From Enoplolaimus lenunculus (taxonomy: Eukaryota; Nematoda; Enoplea; Enoplida; Thoracostomopsidae): a stretch of 64,000 bases of DNA. The position numbers and the translations under genes are program-made. This document shows, piece by piece, positions 11,401 through 24,163 of the stretch. The stretch is taken from the NCBI GenBank assembly GCA_030248215.1, contig JASANG010002950.1, forward strand, positions 1-64,000, read 5' to 3'. The notes under the pieces are model-generated. The model saw nothing but the letters and a program-made list of their open reading frames with translations. It was not told where the DNA came from and did not search any database. Position 1 is the first letter of the stretch; every line of letters begins with the position of its first letter.

Positions 11401-14400
11401 ATTTTTGATAACGAAAACAGTCGGTATTTAATTTTGATTCAGTATTAAAGACTTATTTTTCTTGATTGGCCGGGTAATGCAGTAACAGCCAAATTTCTAG
11501 TGTCTCCGCAACTAAAAAACAGTTTTACGTTATTCGGGACCGCAACCACAAATATCAGGCAGGTTTATACCAGAAGCAGGAAACGGTTTTTTGCCACATA
11601 TTACCGGGCACGTCGTTAGCAGTGGGTGTGAGGCCTCCTCACACAAAATACCCCCATGTTTAAGTCCTTATTCGAACCGTCCCTGGTTTAAAATTGTACT
11701 TGTAAAATCGGAGACAACAACATGCGTTAGTGTCAGCTCAGAGCTTCAAAATAGCAAACGTAAGCTATAAATTGACTTTTCATTGGGTTTATAGGGGTAT
11801 CGCATAACACAGTATATAAATAAAACTTGTGGTAGCAAAGCCTTGCTTATTTCCTTTTATATAAGCAAACTGGACCAGGCCCTTAGGAATGCGGTCCTTA
11901 CAACCAATTATGGACTATGTATGAATTATTCATGATTCATTTCAACAGCACCTAGCTACCAGCCCTAGTCAACCCTACAACATACCAGCTCCTAGTTAAC
12001 CCTACAACATGAACTACATAACTTCCCTTTAGCTCTACGCTATAGCAACTCGCCGACCATGATTCAAAATTATAAACGTTTTATTCTTACCTGACGACGC
12101 TCTTTTGTTCATCCGAACCACTTTCTACCAACCCTCTTAGCACCATCCCATCTGTAACATCGGACAAATTTCGACATACAGAATCAGCAACCGCAACGTT
12201 CAAATCAGAATTTGTCTCTGAGTGTCTTACCGATGCTGCCCAAACGTGTTGTATACCTTGCCCAGCTGTCATTTCCAATTTACATTTCCCCATCAAACAG
12301 CATCTGACAAACTGTCGCTTCTGTAGGGCTCCGATAACCTCTGGGTTTATATTTCCATAATCATCACAAATATCAGTGGATTGTACAACCGCTCGAGAAT
12401 TATTCGCCAAACGCAAATGCAGCCGAAATTCTCGTGCAAAGCATTTCAACGAATCTTTGGCGGAATAAATTTTTCCACGATTTGGCTTTGACCGCGTTTC
12501 TTCGTTTTCCGTCGATTTGGTCCGTAAATTATTTGTCGCCAAAATCTGAGCAACAACCATCTGCCGATCCATGTGTCTTTTCAGAAACTCTACTGGGTCC
12601 CACGCTGCCAACCTCAACCGAGCAATGTGATGACTTGAGTCTGCAGTCAACACAATACAATTCAACGCTTGACCAACCTTAAACTTTCCATCTACAGAGC
12701 CAACAGCTATCGATACCAAATCTTCAACCGTCCCTGATAAAGCTAAGGGGTCCATGCGTCCAGTCCATTTCCGAGTCAGTGCTAAATGAATTGCATCGGC
12801 AGCGAGCTTTGTTATAAACGCCGTGATTTCTTGGCCGGGTACAAAATGGTCCACAGGTGCTAAATTAATTTTGCGATTGCTCGCTCTGCCCGAAACTTTT
12901 GAAGGACGAAGTGTACAATCACAAAACCTCCTTCGTACAGTAGTGGTGGTTTCACTACTCTCAGTACCTGGGAGTTGCCCAGTTCCGTCCTCAAAAGGTG
13001 AAGATACTCTAGAGCTGTCAGCAACATTTCCATCCCGTTTGGATCTTAGTTTCTCACGACCTTTCGCAGCTTTATCGAAATTACGAAAATTAATAACTTT
13101 CACTTGAATCTGTGAACCTTTTTTGTATTTCGTCAACGGCATTTCTCGATCAAAAAACGTATCTCCGATTTCTGATATATGCACCATACCTGTGTGCATA
13201 TTAGGCCCTCCAATATTAATCTCAAGCCCATCGACTCGAATATTGCTAATCCGTGCGAAATAAGTCGCAGCCAACGCAATTTTGACTGGCTTGGGCGCGC
13301 GCGCGATTTTTTTCGACGAGTTTCTCGATGGGGAAATTTCTGACCATAAATCATTTGCATTGTCTGTATTAGATACTAAATACATTGAAATACCATACTG
13401 GTCTACAACTGTAACATCTAACTTAGTTCCAGGCGCATAAATATCGTTCCTTAACAAACCTTCCACATCTCCTGCAAATCTACATCGAGGTAAGTATCCC
13501 AATCCAATCACGTTAACGTTGGAATTAGCTGTTTTTAGACGTTCCTTATTCGTTTGACGGAGCAAAGCAACATTTACCCAATATTTACTTTTGTATAGAA
13601 CCAAAGCCTGACATTTTGAACCCACAGCAAGAGGTGTAGTTTCACCAGAGCCTGCCTGATCTGTGTCTTTTTTAGAACCGCACTCAAATCCACCCGACTG
13701 TTTGAAATATTCTAATAAAAAGGGAACTCCTGTCACCACAAGTTTTTCGTCAACAACATCAACATCCAACACAATCGCTTCAAATTCTTGGTTAATTTCG
13801 TAAAGACTACTTTCAGAGGCAACCAGAACAGCGTTACAATCCTCGTCTGACCCACATTTAGTCAGATACTGAACAAATCCGCCAGATCCATTTATGCGTT
13901 CAACAATCTTTCCACACACCCTGCTGGAAACCCGAAAGCTGGCTAGCGAACGCCAAGTTTTTGGTGCGCTTTTCGCACACTGTATTGCATCCAATACCCG
14001 CGCGCGATCATTAAGCATCGACCGTAATAAATAAACCGCGTTACCAGATAACAGCCCACCGTTATTCTTCTCCAGCACCACTCGGCGTCCAGTACGAACA
14101 GCAATCCGGCGTCGTTCAAAATCAATTCGAGATATAACAGCTTCTATAGCTTGGCCTTCATCGAGCAATTCTCTATCTGAAATCTCACTGCAACTTCCAA
14201 CTTTAATTCGATCAAAAATATCTGATACCGGCAACAGTGCACTCAAATTTCCTGGAATATCAACAAAATATCCAAAATTAGAATTAAACCGCGACACAAC
14301 CGCTACGACGTGCATATTTCGTTCCAGTGATTCAAAATTCCACTGCATTACTGCATTCCGACCGGCAGCAACACACGCTGCCTTGTGACTTAGCATCAGT

Positions 14401-17400
14401 ACATTCCCAGCAGAAAACTGCATACAATCAGTTAGAATTTCATTTTTAGTTATCCCATATTTCAGTAAAAGCGACGCTAATTCGGGCACATCAGACAGAT
14501 GCTTTTCAGGTATGAATCCTTTTCCACCGCTGGATTCAATTCTGACATAAACTCCTTTCTCTGGAACAATTTCCGTCACTTGACAGCTTACAACTGCGCC
14601 TGCGCAAAATGTTTTGTCGGCCACAGTTGATACATTTGTCATATTAGGCTGACCAGCAGTGGGTACATTCGCCAGCGCCACTTGCAATCGTTCTTCACAC
14701 ACATCAACCTTAACAATCCTGACGCTCAATAATTGACCAACATAGAACATCTTTTTTAAATGGCTAATTCCCGCACCCGTCAACGATGACTTAGGCAGCC
14801 AACCGCGAACTCCACCAAAAAACGTCAACAACAAACCGGCATCATTGACTAAAACCACCGTGCCTTGATAGCATGAGTTCACATTTCGAGCCAATAGAAT
14901 TTCAGCATCGCTATAACTAGCTATGATAGGTTGGTCAGATTTCACCAGTGAACTCTTATTGGTCACTAACAAGCGTTGTTTCCCATGCTCAATGTCAAGT
15001 ACTCTAATCGTTAACTTTGTTCCAGGCGTAAATACTGTCTCTGGACGGCTAACTGGGACATCAGCCGTATGAAACCTGTGAATAAACGCCGGGATATGAC
15101 CATATATCCTTGCTACAATTCCTCCAGATTTAACAAACCGAACAACGCTACATTTTACAACATCGCCCGGTTTTGCATCCTCAGCGCTCACAAACGCTTG
15201 CATCAGAACGTGTTTTTTGGCAGAAACATACAGCAAATTATCTAATTGACTGTACCCAATTACACGGCATGTAACTGTTGCCCCTATTGGATACTTTGCT
15301 TCCAACTGAGCTTTGACCTTAGCTGAATCCGGTTTAGTCAACACTTTCTTATCATTTCCCTCTTCCTCAGTAGTCTTGCCAACCGCATACAGCTGAGTCA
15401 TAGACGCATACGCTAATATCCCGTCCTTCCGACCATGAAGTAACACTCCGCAGCCCGAACAATGTCTAACCACCTTCAAACCTTCAAGTGTCTCCCCGAG
15501 ACGCCCCTGCACAGTCACAGAATCACAAGCCACAGCATTAACATTGAACAAATGTTTCATTGCTGACACACCGATAATATTTGTATTTCGTTTTGAATAA
15601 ATTATCATCACTTTAACGGTATCCCCAGCTGTGAATTCCGTTTCTTCTAACCATGACGGCGTCCGTGAACTGATTAAAAATACCTTACGATTTGACTCTT
15701 CACTGCCAAGCGATACATTAAGTCCGTGTTTTGTAGCGCTGTCAACTCGTGCATTAAGCACCATTCCTGTAGCAAATAAAAAGCGCTGTTACACCAACAA
15801 AACGCACATACAAAACAAGTGTCGGATTTAAAAGTTTCCGATAACTGATGTAAAAGATTTTCGTCATTTGAAATTTCAGTGTTCAAAGCATATATAGAAA
15901 ATATTTCGAAATAGTTTTAGTGACAAAACCAAAAAATTTACCATGTGCGCGCATGAAATTCAAGAAACTTTTCAATCGAATGATTTCAAATATACGCACA
16001 TCTCACTGAATGCTATATTTACGTACTTTGTCGATAAATAACAAATCATTTTTGTTTTGAATGCAGTAGTAATGGAACCTAACCATAATATTACAATCTA
16101 ATTGGCTAGCTTATCTACATACATTATAACCACAAATATCGTTATTTCAACTAGCCGTTAAACTCTTCTCTCAAATGAATTACAAAAGATAGCAGCTTAA
16201 AACGAACTTACCTGGACTTAAACAGTTCAAATTCTGTAGCTTGTAGCACTGATCTTCATTCATCAAACGGCTCATGTCTAATTTAAGCTGAATAACTCTT
16301 TCTCCACCACTGAGTAAACGTTGCTCGTCAATCTGATGCATTCGATAGAACAATGTCTGTCCGACGTAAAGTTTCTCCGTTTGCAATTCTGACCTTTCCG
16401 CGCCAACGATAGCTAACAAAGTTTTGCGCGCTTTTAAATACTTAGCTACCGATTTTTGACGAATAAAGCCAGTCAATGACGAAATGCCAATGTCGATAAG
16501 GTAACCGTTGTCTTCGACACTTTTAACTGCGCCTTGCAGTACCTGCAAAAAAATTGGTATGCCAGTAATACCACCATTACAACAGGATAATACATAACGA
16601 GTTTAATTATTTTTGCAAATGTACCTGACAATTTTAGTACGTATATATGACCAAACAGCAACAATATGGCGAACTGCTGGACTTAACTTGTCAGGATAAC
16701 AGCAACTATTATTACCTATTTCACTTACTAAGCCATTTGCCAATGTGCTCAACACGAAATCTTCGTTGACTTCGTTTGGATCCAAACTACAAACCAACAA
16801 CGCAGTTGATTCGACTTTTTTGATCTCCATCACTTTACAAGCTACTAATTGTCCAATGTGATACATTTCGTTCAATAGTGGAGTCTATAATACATAAAAA
16901 AGACAAAAAGCAGTCTATTTACAAATATTTCATACACTCAGACGAGAAGTATGTTTTTACCTGGAATCACTGTTCAACCAAAAAACATGAATAACCAACA
17001 TAAAGTAAGTTTGAACAACAGAATTTTGATTAAGCATTGAAAACTTTCATAAGACTAACTTATTTAGTTAAACTTGATATACGGCATAATTATAATTGTA
17101 CCAACCTCTAAATCATCCGATGTTGTTTCTTTCAACGACTGTGTGTACCATTTTGATACAGCATTAACGCTAACAGTCCCACTTAATCCATCAGGCAGTT
17201 CCAATACTAAGCGATCGTCGTAGACCTTACGGACACATCCAAGTACACGGGTTCCCGGGGTGGCGTGCTAAAAAATAATACGTTGAGCATAGTATCGTTG
17301 CGGCCATTGCTTAGATGCTAGAACCCGATTTTTTAGAATAACAAACTCAGCATCTGGTAATTTATCAATTAAGCGTGGAATTAGAACAAAGGTAATAAGC

Positions 17401-18150
17401 AACTGCTACACTACAAATATATCACAAAAATCTTCTCTAACATGCATGGTCAACTTTCTAAATTGCGGCGATTTCTTCACTCGAATATCAATTGCATCAT
17501 ATTCGCTAGCTGGTTCATAACTGGAGTCAGCAGTGTTCTCACGTTTCTGCAAGAAAAATTAAAGATTCTAATTTGCATGTGCACATAACGGGCCAGCATG
17601 TCTCATATGCTGATATGCCCAATTTTGACAAAGGTCGTCGCTTGACTCTCCACCCTATTACGACTGGATACCGGGTTCATAGCGCGCCAACCTACCATTG
17701 AGCGCACGGCATAGCCCCCATGTCAGTCTAGGTAGGAACTGGGATATTACACCTATTTAATGAGCTGTTGGAAAACCATGCATACGGAGGTGGCTCGAAC
17801 TAGCGGCCTTAGGATTGCGAGGCAAGCGCTCCATTACTGCGCCATGAAGCCCTGTTCTCCAACTATATACATTTTTTGTCAAGTATGCGTCGGCAATATG
17901 CTGCCGGCAAGCAGACTATATGGTGCAATGCACTTGCATATACACACGGATAAGCATGTCACACATGCTTACCTCCTGGAGTTTCTTCTTCCTTACTGCA
18001 AAACCATAAAATTCCGGTTCCTGCGTCTTTTACCGTGTAAATTAGAATAGGAATTAAATTTTTCCATACCGAAAACATAACGTCACATACCTTTATTCGG
18101 TTTTTCAAACTGTTGACAGCACCACCGCGGGGAAAGCATTCCTCCATCAT
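5453..18150 (-). CDS. PDCD11: RRP5/PDCD11 rRNA-processing protein, 16 exons, complete
   Basis: Nucleolar pre-rRNA processing factor that, from its family, acts in both 18S and 5.8S/25S maturation and binds RNA through S1 domains. Exons on the minus strand: 18150-18091, 17546-17442, 17267-17106, 16884-16729, 16542-16212, 15766-12091, 11201-11054, 10546-10461, 10083-10044, 9687-9457, 9163-9071, 8479-8298, 7364-7196, 6773-6620, 5984-5819, 5612-5453. They total 5919 nt, exactly 1973 codons including TAG, with phases agreeing at every junction. The N-terminus [10 protein letters not shown] resembles the human start (EESFPRGG). S1 repeats fill about residues 58-1546, an acidic and basic low-complexity linker 1547-1696, and HAT repeats 1697-1972 (for example [36 protein letters not shown]). 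Human PDCD11 is 1871 aa. The exon 2 donor is the least certain junction, and intron 10 uses a GC donor. Introns hold MITEs and a SINE; intron 6 (11202-12090) and intron 5 show nothing recognisable. Confidence 0.93.
7933..8275. mobile_element. MITE family 5 in RRP5 intron 12
   Basis: Long terminal inverted repeats: left GAGTGTGCAACTGGGTACAT, then a conserved CACGCGTTGCGTTTTGG block and a G-run; right end is the complement finishing gttgcatactcttg. Frames crossing it are repeat translations. Confidence 0.8.
8786..8998. mobile_element. MITE family 4 (diverged) in RRP5 intron 11
   Basis: Starts gcccgcattctctagcg, has the family phrase 'gtagca...accaatcacaagttggtg', and ends near gataagcattttggaatg. 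It is older than the copies at 10689 and 57963. Confidence 0.6.
10689..10886. mobile_element. MITE family 4 in RRP5 intron 7
   Basis: Termini gggcctgtattctcaaatg and catttgagaatatgggcc are inverted repeats; internal gtgtgtagcacctgtcac. About 200 bp, no coding capacity. Confidence 0.8.
17640..17860 (-). mobile_element. tRNA-derived SINE in RRP5 intron 1
   Basis: On the minus strand a tRNA-like head (CATGGCGCAGTAATGGAGCG as A-box region, CTAGTTCGAGCC as B-box region) is followed by a tail containing 'cccagttcctacctagactga', shared with the element at 31440. This identifies a SINE rather than a functional tRNA. Confidence 0.7.
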
Positions 18151-18814
18151 TTATTGACAAATAACTGTTTATACCGCGAAATAGACAACCGACGTCAAAA
18201 TTATATCCTGTAAAAACTCATTGCACTTCAAACAACCAATGGTAGTTGGTAGTAGTAAACAAAAATAAAACAAATACCACATACCACAGTAACTCCGTTA
18301 GAAATTGTTGAAGAGTACATGTAGCGACAAGAGACCCAAATACAGAAATTAGAATATATGGAGACACCAAACTGCAAACTGGTCAAGTTACAGATTTACA
18401 CTTAGAGGTGCTAAAGTAATATAATAAATGAATGATGAAATTGCCAAATCGTATGCCTGAACGTAAAGTATCACAAAATATTAACAATAACTAGCTATGT
18501 AAATATGGAATGCACACTGAGAAAGAAACTTGTGCATCTAGTTTTTGCAATTATTATTAACCTAACCAACCAACAGCACAGAACTTAATAATTTGTTCTA
18601 AGTCATAAAGTTAGCGTGCAACATTAACGATGTTAAACACATATATTTAACTTCCTTTTCACTTTTTTGTACCATACGGATAATGAAGGCCAGTAAACAC
18701 ATCATGCTGATGCTGCACATCGGTAACATTGTTGTAATCATGCGAAAATTGCTTGTGCTGATTGATGTGCTACCTAAAGAGGGTTAAAAACGTAGAAACT
18801 ATGCACAGAGTGAG

Positions 18815-18905
18815 ATGCGTGGCTCAGTGGAAGCGCGATTGACTAAAAAATTTGTCGGCTTTGTAAATCTTCGGTTTAATTTTCAAACCGGTTCAGGTGA
18901 TCTTG
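18815..18905 (+). mobile_element. Diverged tRNA-derived SINE head
   Basis: Contains cgtggctcagtggaagcgcg and a weak B box (cttcggtttaattttc). Similar to the head at 19577. The stretch 18151-18814 before it, upstream of RRP5, shows nothing recognisable. Confidence 0.5.
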
Positions 18906-19499
18906 CCAAAAAAATTTCGAATCAAATCAAATCGAGTTTTGTTATTAGCAGCAAAACACAAGGTGATGCGATCGCAATAATTATGTAGTCAAAACATAAA
19001 CAAACTATGTAATGAAATAGCTAGTTCAATATTTTTAATCTTAATGAAAAATAATTAACAAGTAACTTTACGATCATAATTATCAGTACCATTGAAAAAA
19101 ACCGTTAAGTTTTTAGTAGAAAGTTCAAGTAGTGGCTGAACTCAACATGTCCCAGTCTAGAATGGAATTTGAATGTTATTGCAGCATTAACTAATGGTGC
19201 AATATTTACAAATTACTGTAGTGCGTTCCAAACAAAAACGAATCTGAAAAGGTCATTACATCTCTGCAAGTTTATCGCTATGCGAGAGTTTAAGTCTTGG
19301 AGCCGCTTGAGAGAAAACTAAAATATTTTTGAATGTTGATATTAATTGTTGGTATACGTGGTGTATGTATGTAGAAAAACTGGGGGATGTGACATACGGA
19401 TGCATAGAGACAAGTAATAACCTCATGCTGATGCCGCACATCGGTAGAAATCGCTGCTGCATATGTAGTGCCTTCATATGCGGCAGCAGTAAAACATGG

Positions 19500-19680
19500 A
19501 AGAACCAAGATACATGTGTATAATGTTGAGCTTCTTATGAGGCATAAAAACAGAAAAGCTCAGTAGTTGATTGCGAGGCGGCATGGCTCAGTGGATAGCG
19601 CGCTGGCCTGAAAATCTGTCGACCGACCTCATTTTCAGCTGCTGAGAACTCAGAACTAAAAACTGTCGTATAGCACTAAT
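19500..19680 (+). mobile_element. SINE copy, head GCGGCATGGCTCAGTGG
   Basis: tRNA-like A box (ATGGCTCAGTGGATAGCGCG), then a segment 'cagctgctgagaactcagaa' that recurs inverted near 57010, 57200 and 57590. Located between RRP5 and IMP3. Confidence 0.6.
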
Positions 19681-19687
19681 GAAGGAT

Positions 19688-19855
19688 ATATCGGCGCGTA
19701 GTGTGATGGATAGCGCGCCTGACTCACGAGCGAGAGGTCAGAGGTTCGATTCCCGGCGTTGCCATATGTTTTGGAGAAATTTAGTGGAAAAACCGCGTAT
19801 ATTCGCAGTATTTTGGAAAAATGGGTTGTCCCGACCGTGAAGTTCTGACACAGAG
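19688..19855 (+). mobile_element. tRNA-derived SINE with conserved tail
   Basis: tRNA-like head with GGATAGCGCGCCTGACTC and GAGGTTCGATTCCCGG, followed by a tail 'catatgttttggagaaattt...gtcgtcccgaccg'-like. Head and tail are shared with 20005 and 30860. Confidence 0.7.
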
Positions 19856-20002
19856 GTCCCACCGAGATGGGCGCGGTAAATTGCAAGTCCTATGAATTCG
19901 GGAGACTTTGGATTCGCGGTCCGGGACGACCGCCTAAAGAAGGGGAATGCTGGTATACGTGATGTATGTGTGTATGCGCATAGTGTGTGCAAGAAAGATA
20001 CA

Positions 20003-20158
20003 TCGGCCGCGTGGTGTAATGGGTAGCGCGCTTGACTGGCGAACGAGGGATCAGAGGTTCGACTCCCGGCGTGGTCATATGTTTCGGAGAGGGGAAAAGC
20101 CATGTGTAGTCGCAGTACTTCGGAGAAAGGGGTCGTCCCGACCGCGCAGTTCTGACAT
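20003..20158 (+). mobile_element. tRNA-derived SINE with conserved tail
   Basis: Head GGCCGCGTGGTGTAATGGG to CCCGGCGTGGTC can form a 7-bp acceptor stem with two G:T pairs and a D arm. The T stem is poorly paired, so it is not a functional tRNA. The tail ending gtcgtcccgaccgcgcag matches the other copies. Confidence 0.75.
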
Positions 20159-20704
20159 TAATTCGTCATTCACAATTTTATCAGTATGTATATAATGTGT
20201 TGTGTTTTGATAACTTGGTTACCTAAGCCGGAATAAATTCAACAGTTTTTGGTGCTGAGTGTTTGCGGCTCAAAATCTGTCTCGTTCTTTGGAGGTTTGA
20301 TTTCAGGCCGAAAGATTCTCAGTGTGCCGCGCTACAACTGAGTGACGTCGCTTCACTCGCAGCAGCTGAGTTTCTACGTTTTTATTCCCCATGAGAACTT
20401 CAACACTCGTACTACATGTATCTTAGTACTTCATTGTTTTACTGCTCCTGCATATGAAGGCAGAAACTTATCGAAAATTGGCAGTACATCACTTTGTACG
20501 CACGAATTAGACTGTGTTTGTCATTTGTAAGGAAACAGTTGAAAATTAAATTGATGGTTTGGTAAGATTTATGACATATTGTATTGCAGTGTCGTGTGAA
20601 CTTTTAGACCATTTTGAACAAAAACTTCTTTATCGCGATAGTTACATAATTCTTCGATAGCGTTATAGAATATTTTGCTGTAACTTTGTACGTATAAGTT
20701 AGCC

Positions 20705-23700
20705 ATGGTGAGGAAGCTGAAATATCACGAGGAAAAACTACTGAAGAAAGTAGACTTTATTTCGTGGGAAATTGACAATAATTTACATGAAAATAAAATC
20801 ATTCGAAGATTTCATCTGAAGAAACGTGAAGAATATACAATGTTAGTTACTGAAATGTAATGTACTGTCATAGAATACTGTAGACCTGTTGTAAAAATAA
20901 ATCTTTAGCTGAGTGCAGTTTCTGATGATATCTTATGATGATGATGATGATGAACCAGTACGAAATTACGCATTTTAATCGCTCGAGTTAACATCCATTT
21001 GCATATGAAGCTGCAAGCCCACTATTATTGTAGCGACCATGAGTAAATTTTTTGCATATTTTCTACGAACCAATGTATATTAGGTGTTTTCAGATTCAAA
21101 CATATACCCGTATGTACGACTGTCAGGATTTCGCTATCCTTTACTATGCCGGACGCCGCCGCGCGCCCTCGCAGTGCGCCGCTATGCGTTGTTATCAAAA
21201 ATATAGGCAAAATCTATGTGGCGGCGTGCGACAATTAGTACATAATATACAAAATTTTATTGTGCTTCTCGGCGAGCATAGCGCAACCCTTATTTTGAGA
21301 TGTATAGATTCACCGTTCAGTTAATAGTTACACATATACCACATAGTTCTACATAATCGTGCCCGTCTGTAACGTGATTTATAACGTGTATACGTAAGAA
21401 TTGTATGTGTGTGTAATTATCGCTTCAGATATAACAAATTATCACGCGAAGTGCGAGAACTTGCTCGTGCGATCAAAGATCTTAATCCTAAAGATCCATT
21501 TCGAACAGAAGCAACAAATCAACTTCTTGAAAAATTGTAAGTGTCCTACAGCGCAGCATGGCTGTCGTTAAGTGTTATATATGGGGATTAAAACGAGTTA
21601 CATAACTGAAGTTCGTATTCACACTTAATTTCGCATGAAAATATTTTGTTTCAATATTCACTTTGTATAAAGTAAATTGGTATAACTTTATGGTCAACAT
21701 CGATTAGGATTCATCGTAACCATAGCTAAACATGTGACAGCTTGCAATGTAACAAAATGATCGGATGTTTTATAATTTGTTTTGTCATATTCAGATATAG
21801 CCTTGGATTGATTCCAACCAAACAAAACTTGCAATTATGCGATGAAATTACTGCGTCGTCGTTTTGCAGGTACGGATATATCAATTTCAGTTGATTCTTA
21901 TGTTTCGTTTTGGTTTGAACTGTCCAATAGATTGTCAATGATAGTTGTTTTGGTTTAATCCAAAGCACAGTAATCGTGGTAAATTGAAATCAGTTAACAG
22001 AATAGCATTAATCCTTTTATTTGTTTTTGGAATTAGGAAAAAGTATTTCCCTGTGGCTCCGAACATGACGAGATCGAGATATTTAATCGTGGTATCAGTT
22101 GGGAATTTTCTACCATGGCCGTTCGTTTGTTTCTACTCAGGAGTTATTCTGATTCATTACGTACCAATTGTATTGGAAGTCATGTAGGTTTTAACTAGTG
22201 TATGTGTATATAACATAAGCGTGAAAAAATTTTCAAGCCAAAACTAAAGGGGTTTGTGTTGCTTAGTTGTGCTGCGTAGGTTGTAACCTGCCACATTTAG
22301 AATAGATGTACATTGTGCAATCTGCAATGGTTTCAAAGTTTAGACGCCGTTTGCCGTGGCTGATGGTGAAACTCAAATTTGCGGAACGAATTGCGGTTGC
22401 TAGTCAATTTGTTGAGCATGGACATGTTCGCGTCGGGCCACAGATAATCACCGATCCGGCGTTTTTAGTTTCAAGGTATATATGTGTGCCGAGGCTCGGC
22501 GGAGTAGCCAGCTGGTTCTTAATCATTATTTGATTTGAAAGTATTTGTTGTTATATAAATATAATTTATTTTATTTTAACTTTAAGCCCTATTCACACGT
22601 GCAACTTTTGCTGCGAATAACTTGCAGCTGTAAATTGAACGCAGAACTTGCTTTTTTTTCATCAGCCAATGAGAAAGCGGCTGCAATAAATTCAATGAAC
22701 TTGTATGGTTATTCACACGTGAACTAAATTCGTAGCTATGAGTTTTAGGGAATTATTTATTTTTCGAACAGGATTTTGGACAAAACTTGCAAGTGCAAGT
22801 TGCAGCTACAAGTTCTCGCAGCAAAAAATTGAACGTCTGAATAGGGTTTCAGTGGATTTGGTGTGTGATTTTATTGTACACTATTTTAGTATAAAATAGA
22901 AAGTATGCATAGTGCTATGAATTTAACGGGTATTAGAACGCAGTTATGTTTGTATTTCAAAATTTAGTTTAAAAATGACTTAATTGATAAAAAATTACAT
23001 ATTTACCTAATATTGTGTTTTATTATCTGTCCATGCTGTTGTAGAACGTGTCATGTTTATTTACAACGATTTTGATTAAAACTTTTAAACTTGGAATTAA
23101 CCTGAAGGTGTTGTGGGTGATATATGCAGAAAAACGTTACCGGAAATGGTGTGTTTTTGCTTCGTGGCTGTTTTATCGTTATGGAAATTAGTTGATAGAA
23201 CAACAACTGGATGCATTTCTAAAACAAAGTATACTTTGAAAATAATAATGTCTTATTTTTGCATTTTGTTTTCAGAAACCTGGAAGATTTTATCACTTGG
23301 ACGGATGAATCTTCGATTCGAAAGCATGTTTTGGAGTATAATAACGCGGTAAGCCCCTGCCATTATCATACTTTTATCCAAATGCGGTATATTTTTCAGT
23401 GATAAATGTGCGGCAATATACAATACCTGAGGCGGATATTCATTTTCTGCCGGAACCGAATATTTTGTCGCCCCCTTCTATAGTAAACTTTGCGTGCCAC
23501 CTGTTGTCAGTTAATTTAGATTTTAGACGACTGAAGGTTAGTCACTTAAAAATAAATTTGGATTATTTTTCATGCGAGTCTGTATATATAAAATATTGTC
23601 CAGTTACCCCTGACAGATATCGTGCTGGCACCAGCCCCGAAAGTAAGGCTGTTATCACTGTCATCTTCACCTGTTTAAAAACCTATCGACTCTGAACCTG

Positions 23701-23781
23701 AATTATTTGCGCTCACAAGTTTGAATTATTTTTAACTTTTTTTGTATTTAGAAAGATGATTTCGAAATTGGACTTCGATGA
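20705..23781 (+). CDS. IMP3: IMP3 U3 snoRNP protein, 6 exons, complete
   Basis: Component of the U3 snoRNP (Imp3-Imp4-Mpp10 complex), which places U3 on pre-18S rRNA in the SSU processome. Exons: 20705-20841, 21429-21536, 21795-21869, 22344-22475, 23276-23348, 23752-23781. The sum is 555 nt, 184 aa plus TGA, the same length as human IMP3. The start [18 protein letters not shown] matches the family N-terminus. The S4-type RNA-binding segment runs from about residue 107 ([20 protein letters not shown]) through GHVRVGP and TDPAFLVSR to about 155, and the end (HVLEYNN then KDDFE) also matches. All introns are GT-AG with consistent phases. Intron 1 has a GC-rich patch near 21145-21240 but no gene, and intron 4 holds an inverted-repeat element. 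The gene diverges from RRP5 with 2.55 kb between start codons. Confidence 0.95.
22587..22848. mobile_element. Inverted-repeat element family 8 in IMP3 intron 4
   Basis: Begins CCCTATTCACACGTGCAACT and ends cgtctgaatagggttt, with matching inner blocks around cttgcagctg and its complement. About 260 bp. Related sequence lies near 61290-61425 in bL9m intron 1. Confidence 0.7.
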
Positions 23782-24157
23782 CAATACTATTGTGCTAAAA
23801 AGTTCGTGTTTGATGTTTTTGATAATCAGGAAAATTGATGAAGGGGCTGAGTGAAAGAAACCTCGGAATTTGAGAAAAGGAATTTGAAAAAAGAATTACT
23901 TTGCGATGGATGAAATCCTAGGTGGGTGGCGCTATACATGTCGTGTGGTGTCACCTTTAATTTGCATTAATGGTGCTGTGATACTGGGCGCGAGGCGCGG
24001 AACTGCGTTGCTAAACAGCGAATAATCGTAAGGTAAAGCATTTCTGAAACTTTAATACTTCAATATTGGCTTTCCGTTTGCGTTATTTTGATCTCAATTT
24101 GTTTTCGTTATGTTTGATATCCGTTTACACACTGATTATTTGTTGTCTTGGATTGTA

Positions 24158-24163
24158 AATAAA
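24158..24163 (+). terminator. Possible poly(A) signal of IMP3
   Basis: AATAAA about 376 bases after the IMP3 stop codon, the first good match downstream on this strand. Motif evidence only. Confidence 0.4.

Noticed and set aside
12434-15831. Several 60-94 codon frames overlapping the long RRP5 exon
   Set aside because: Shadows of the real frame, without homology or splice context.
20003-20076. Functional tRNA gene
   Set aside because: The T stem does not pair, anticodon loops differ between copies and a shared non-tRNA tail follows, so these are SINEs.
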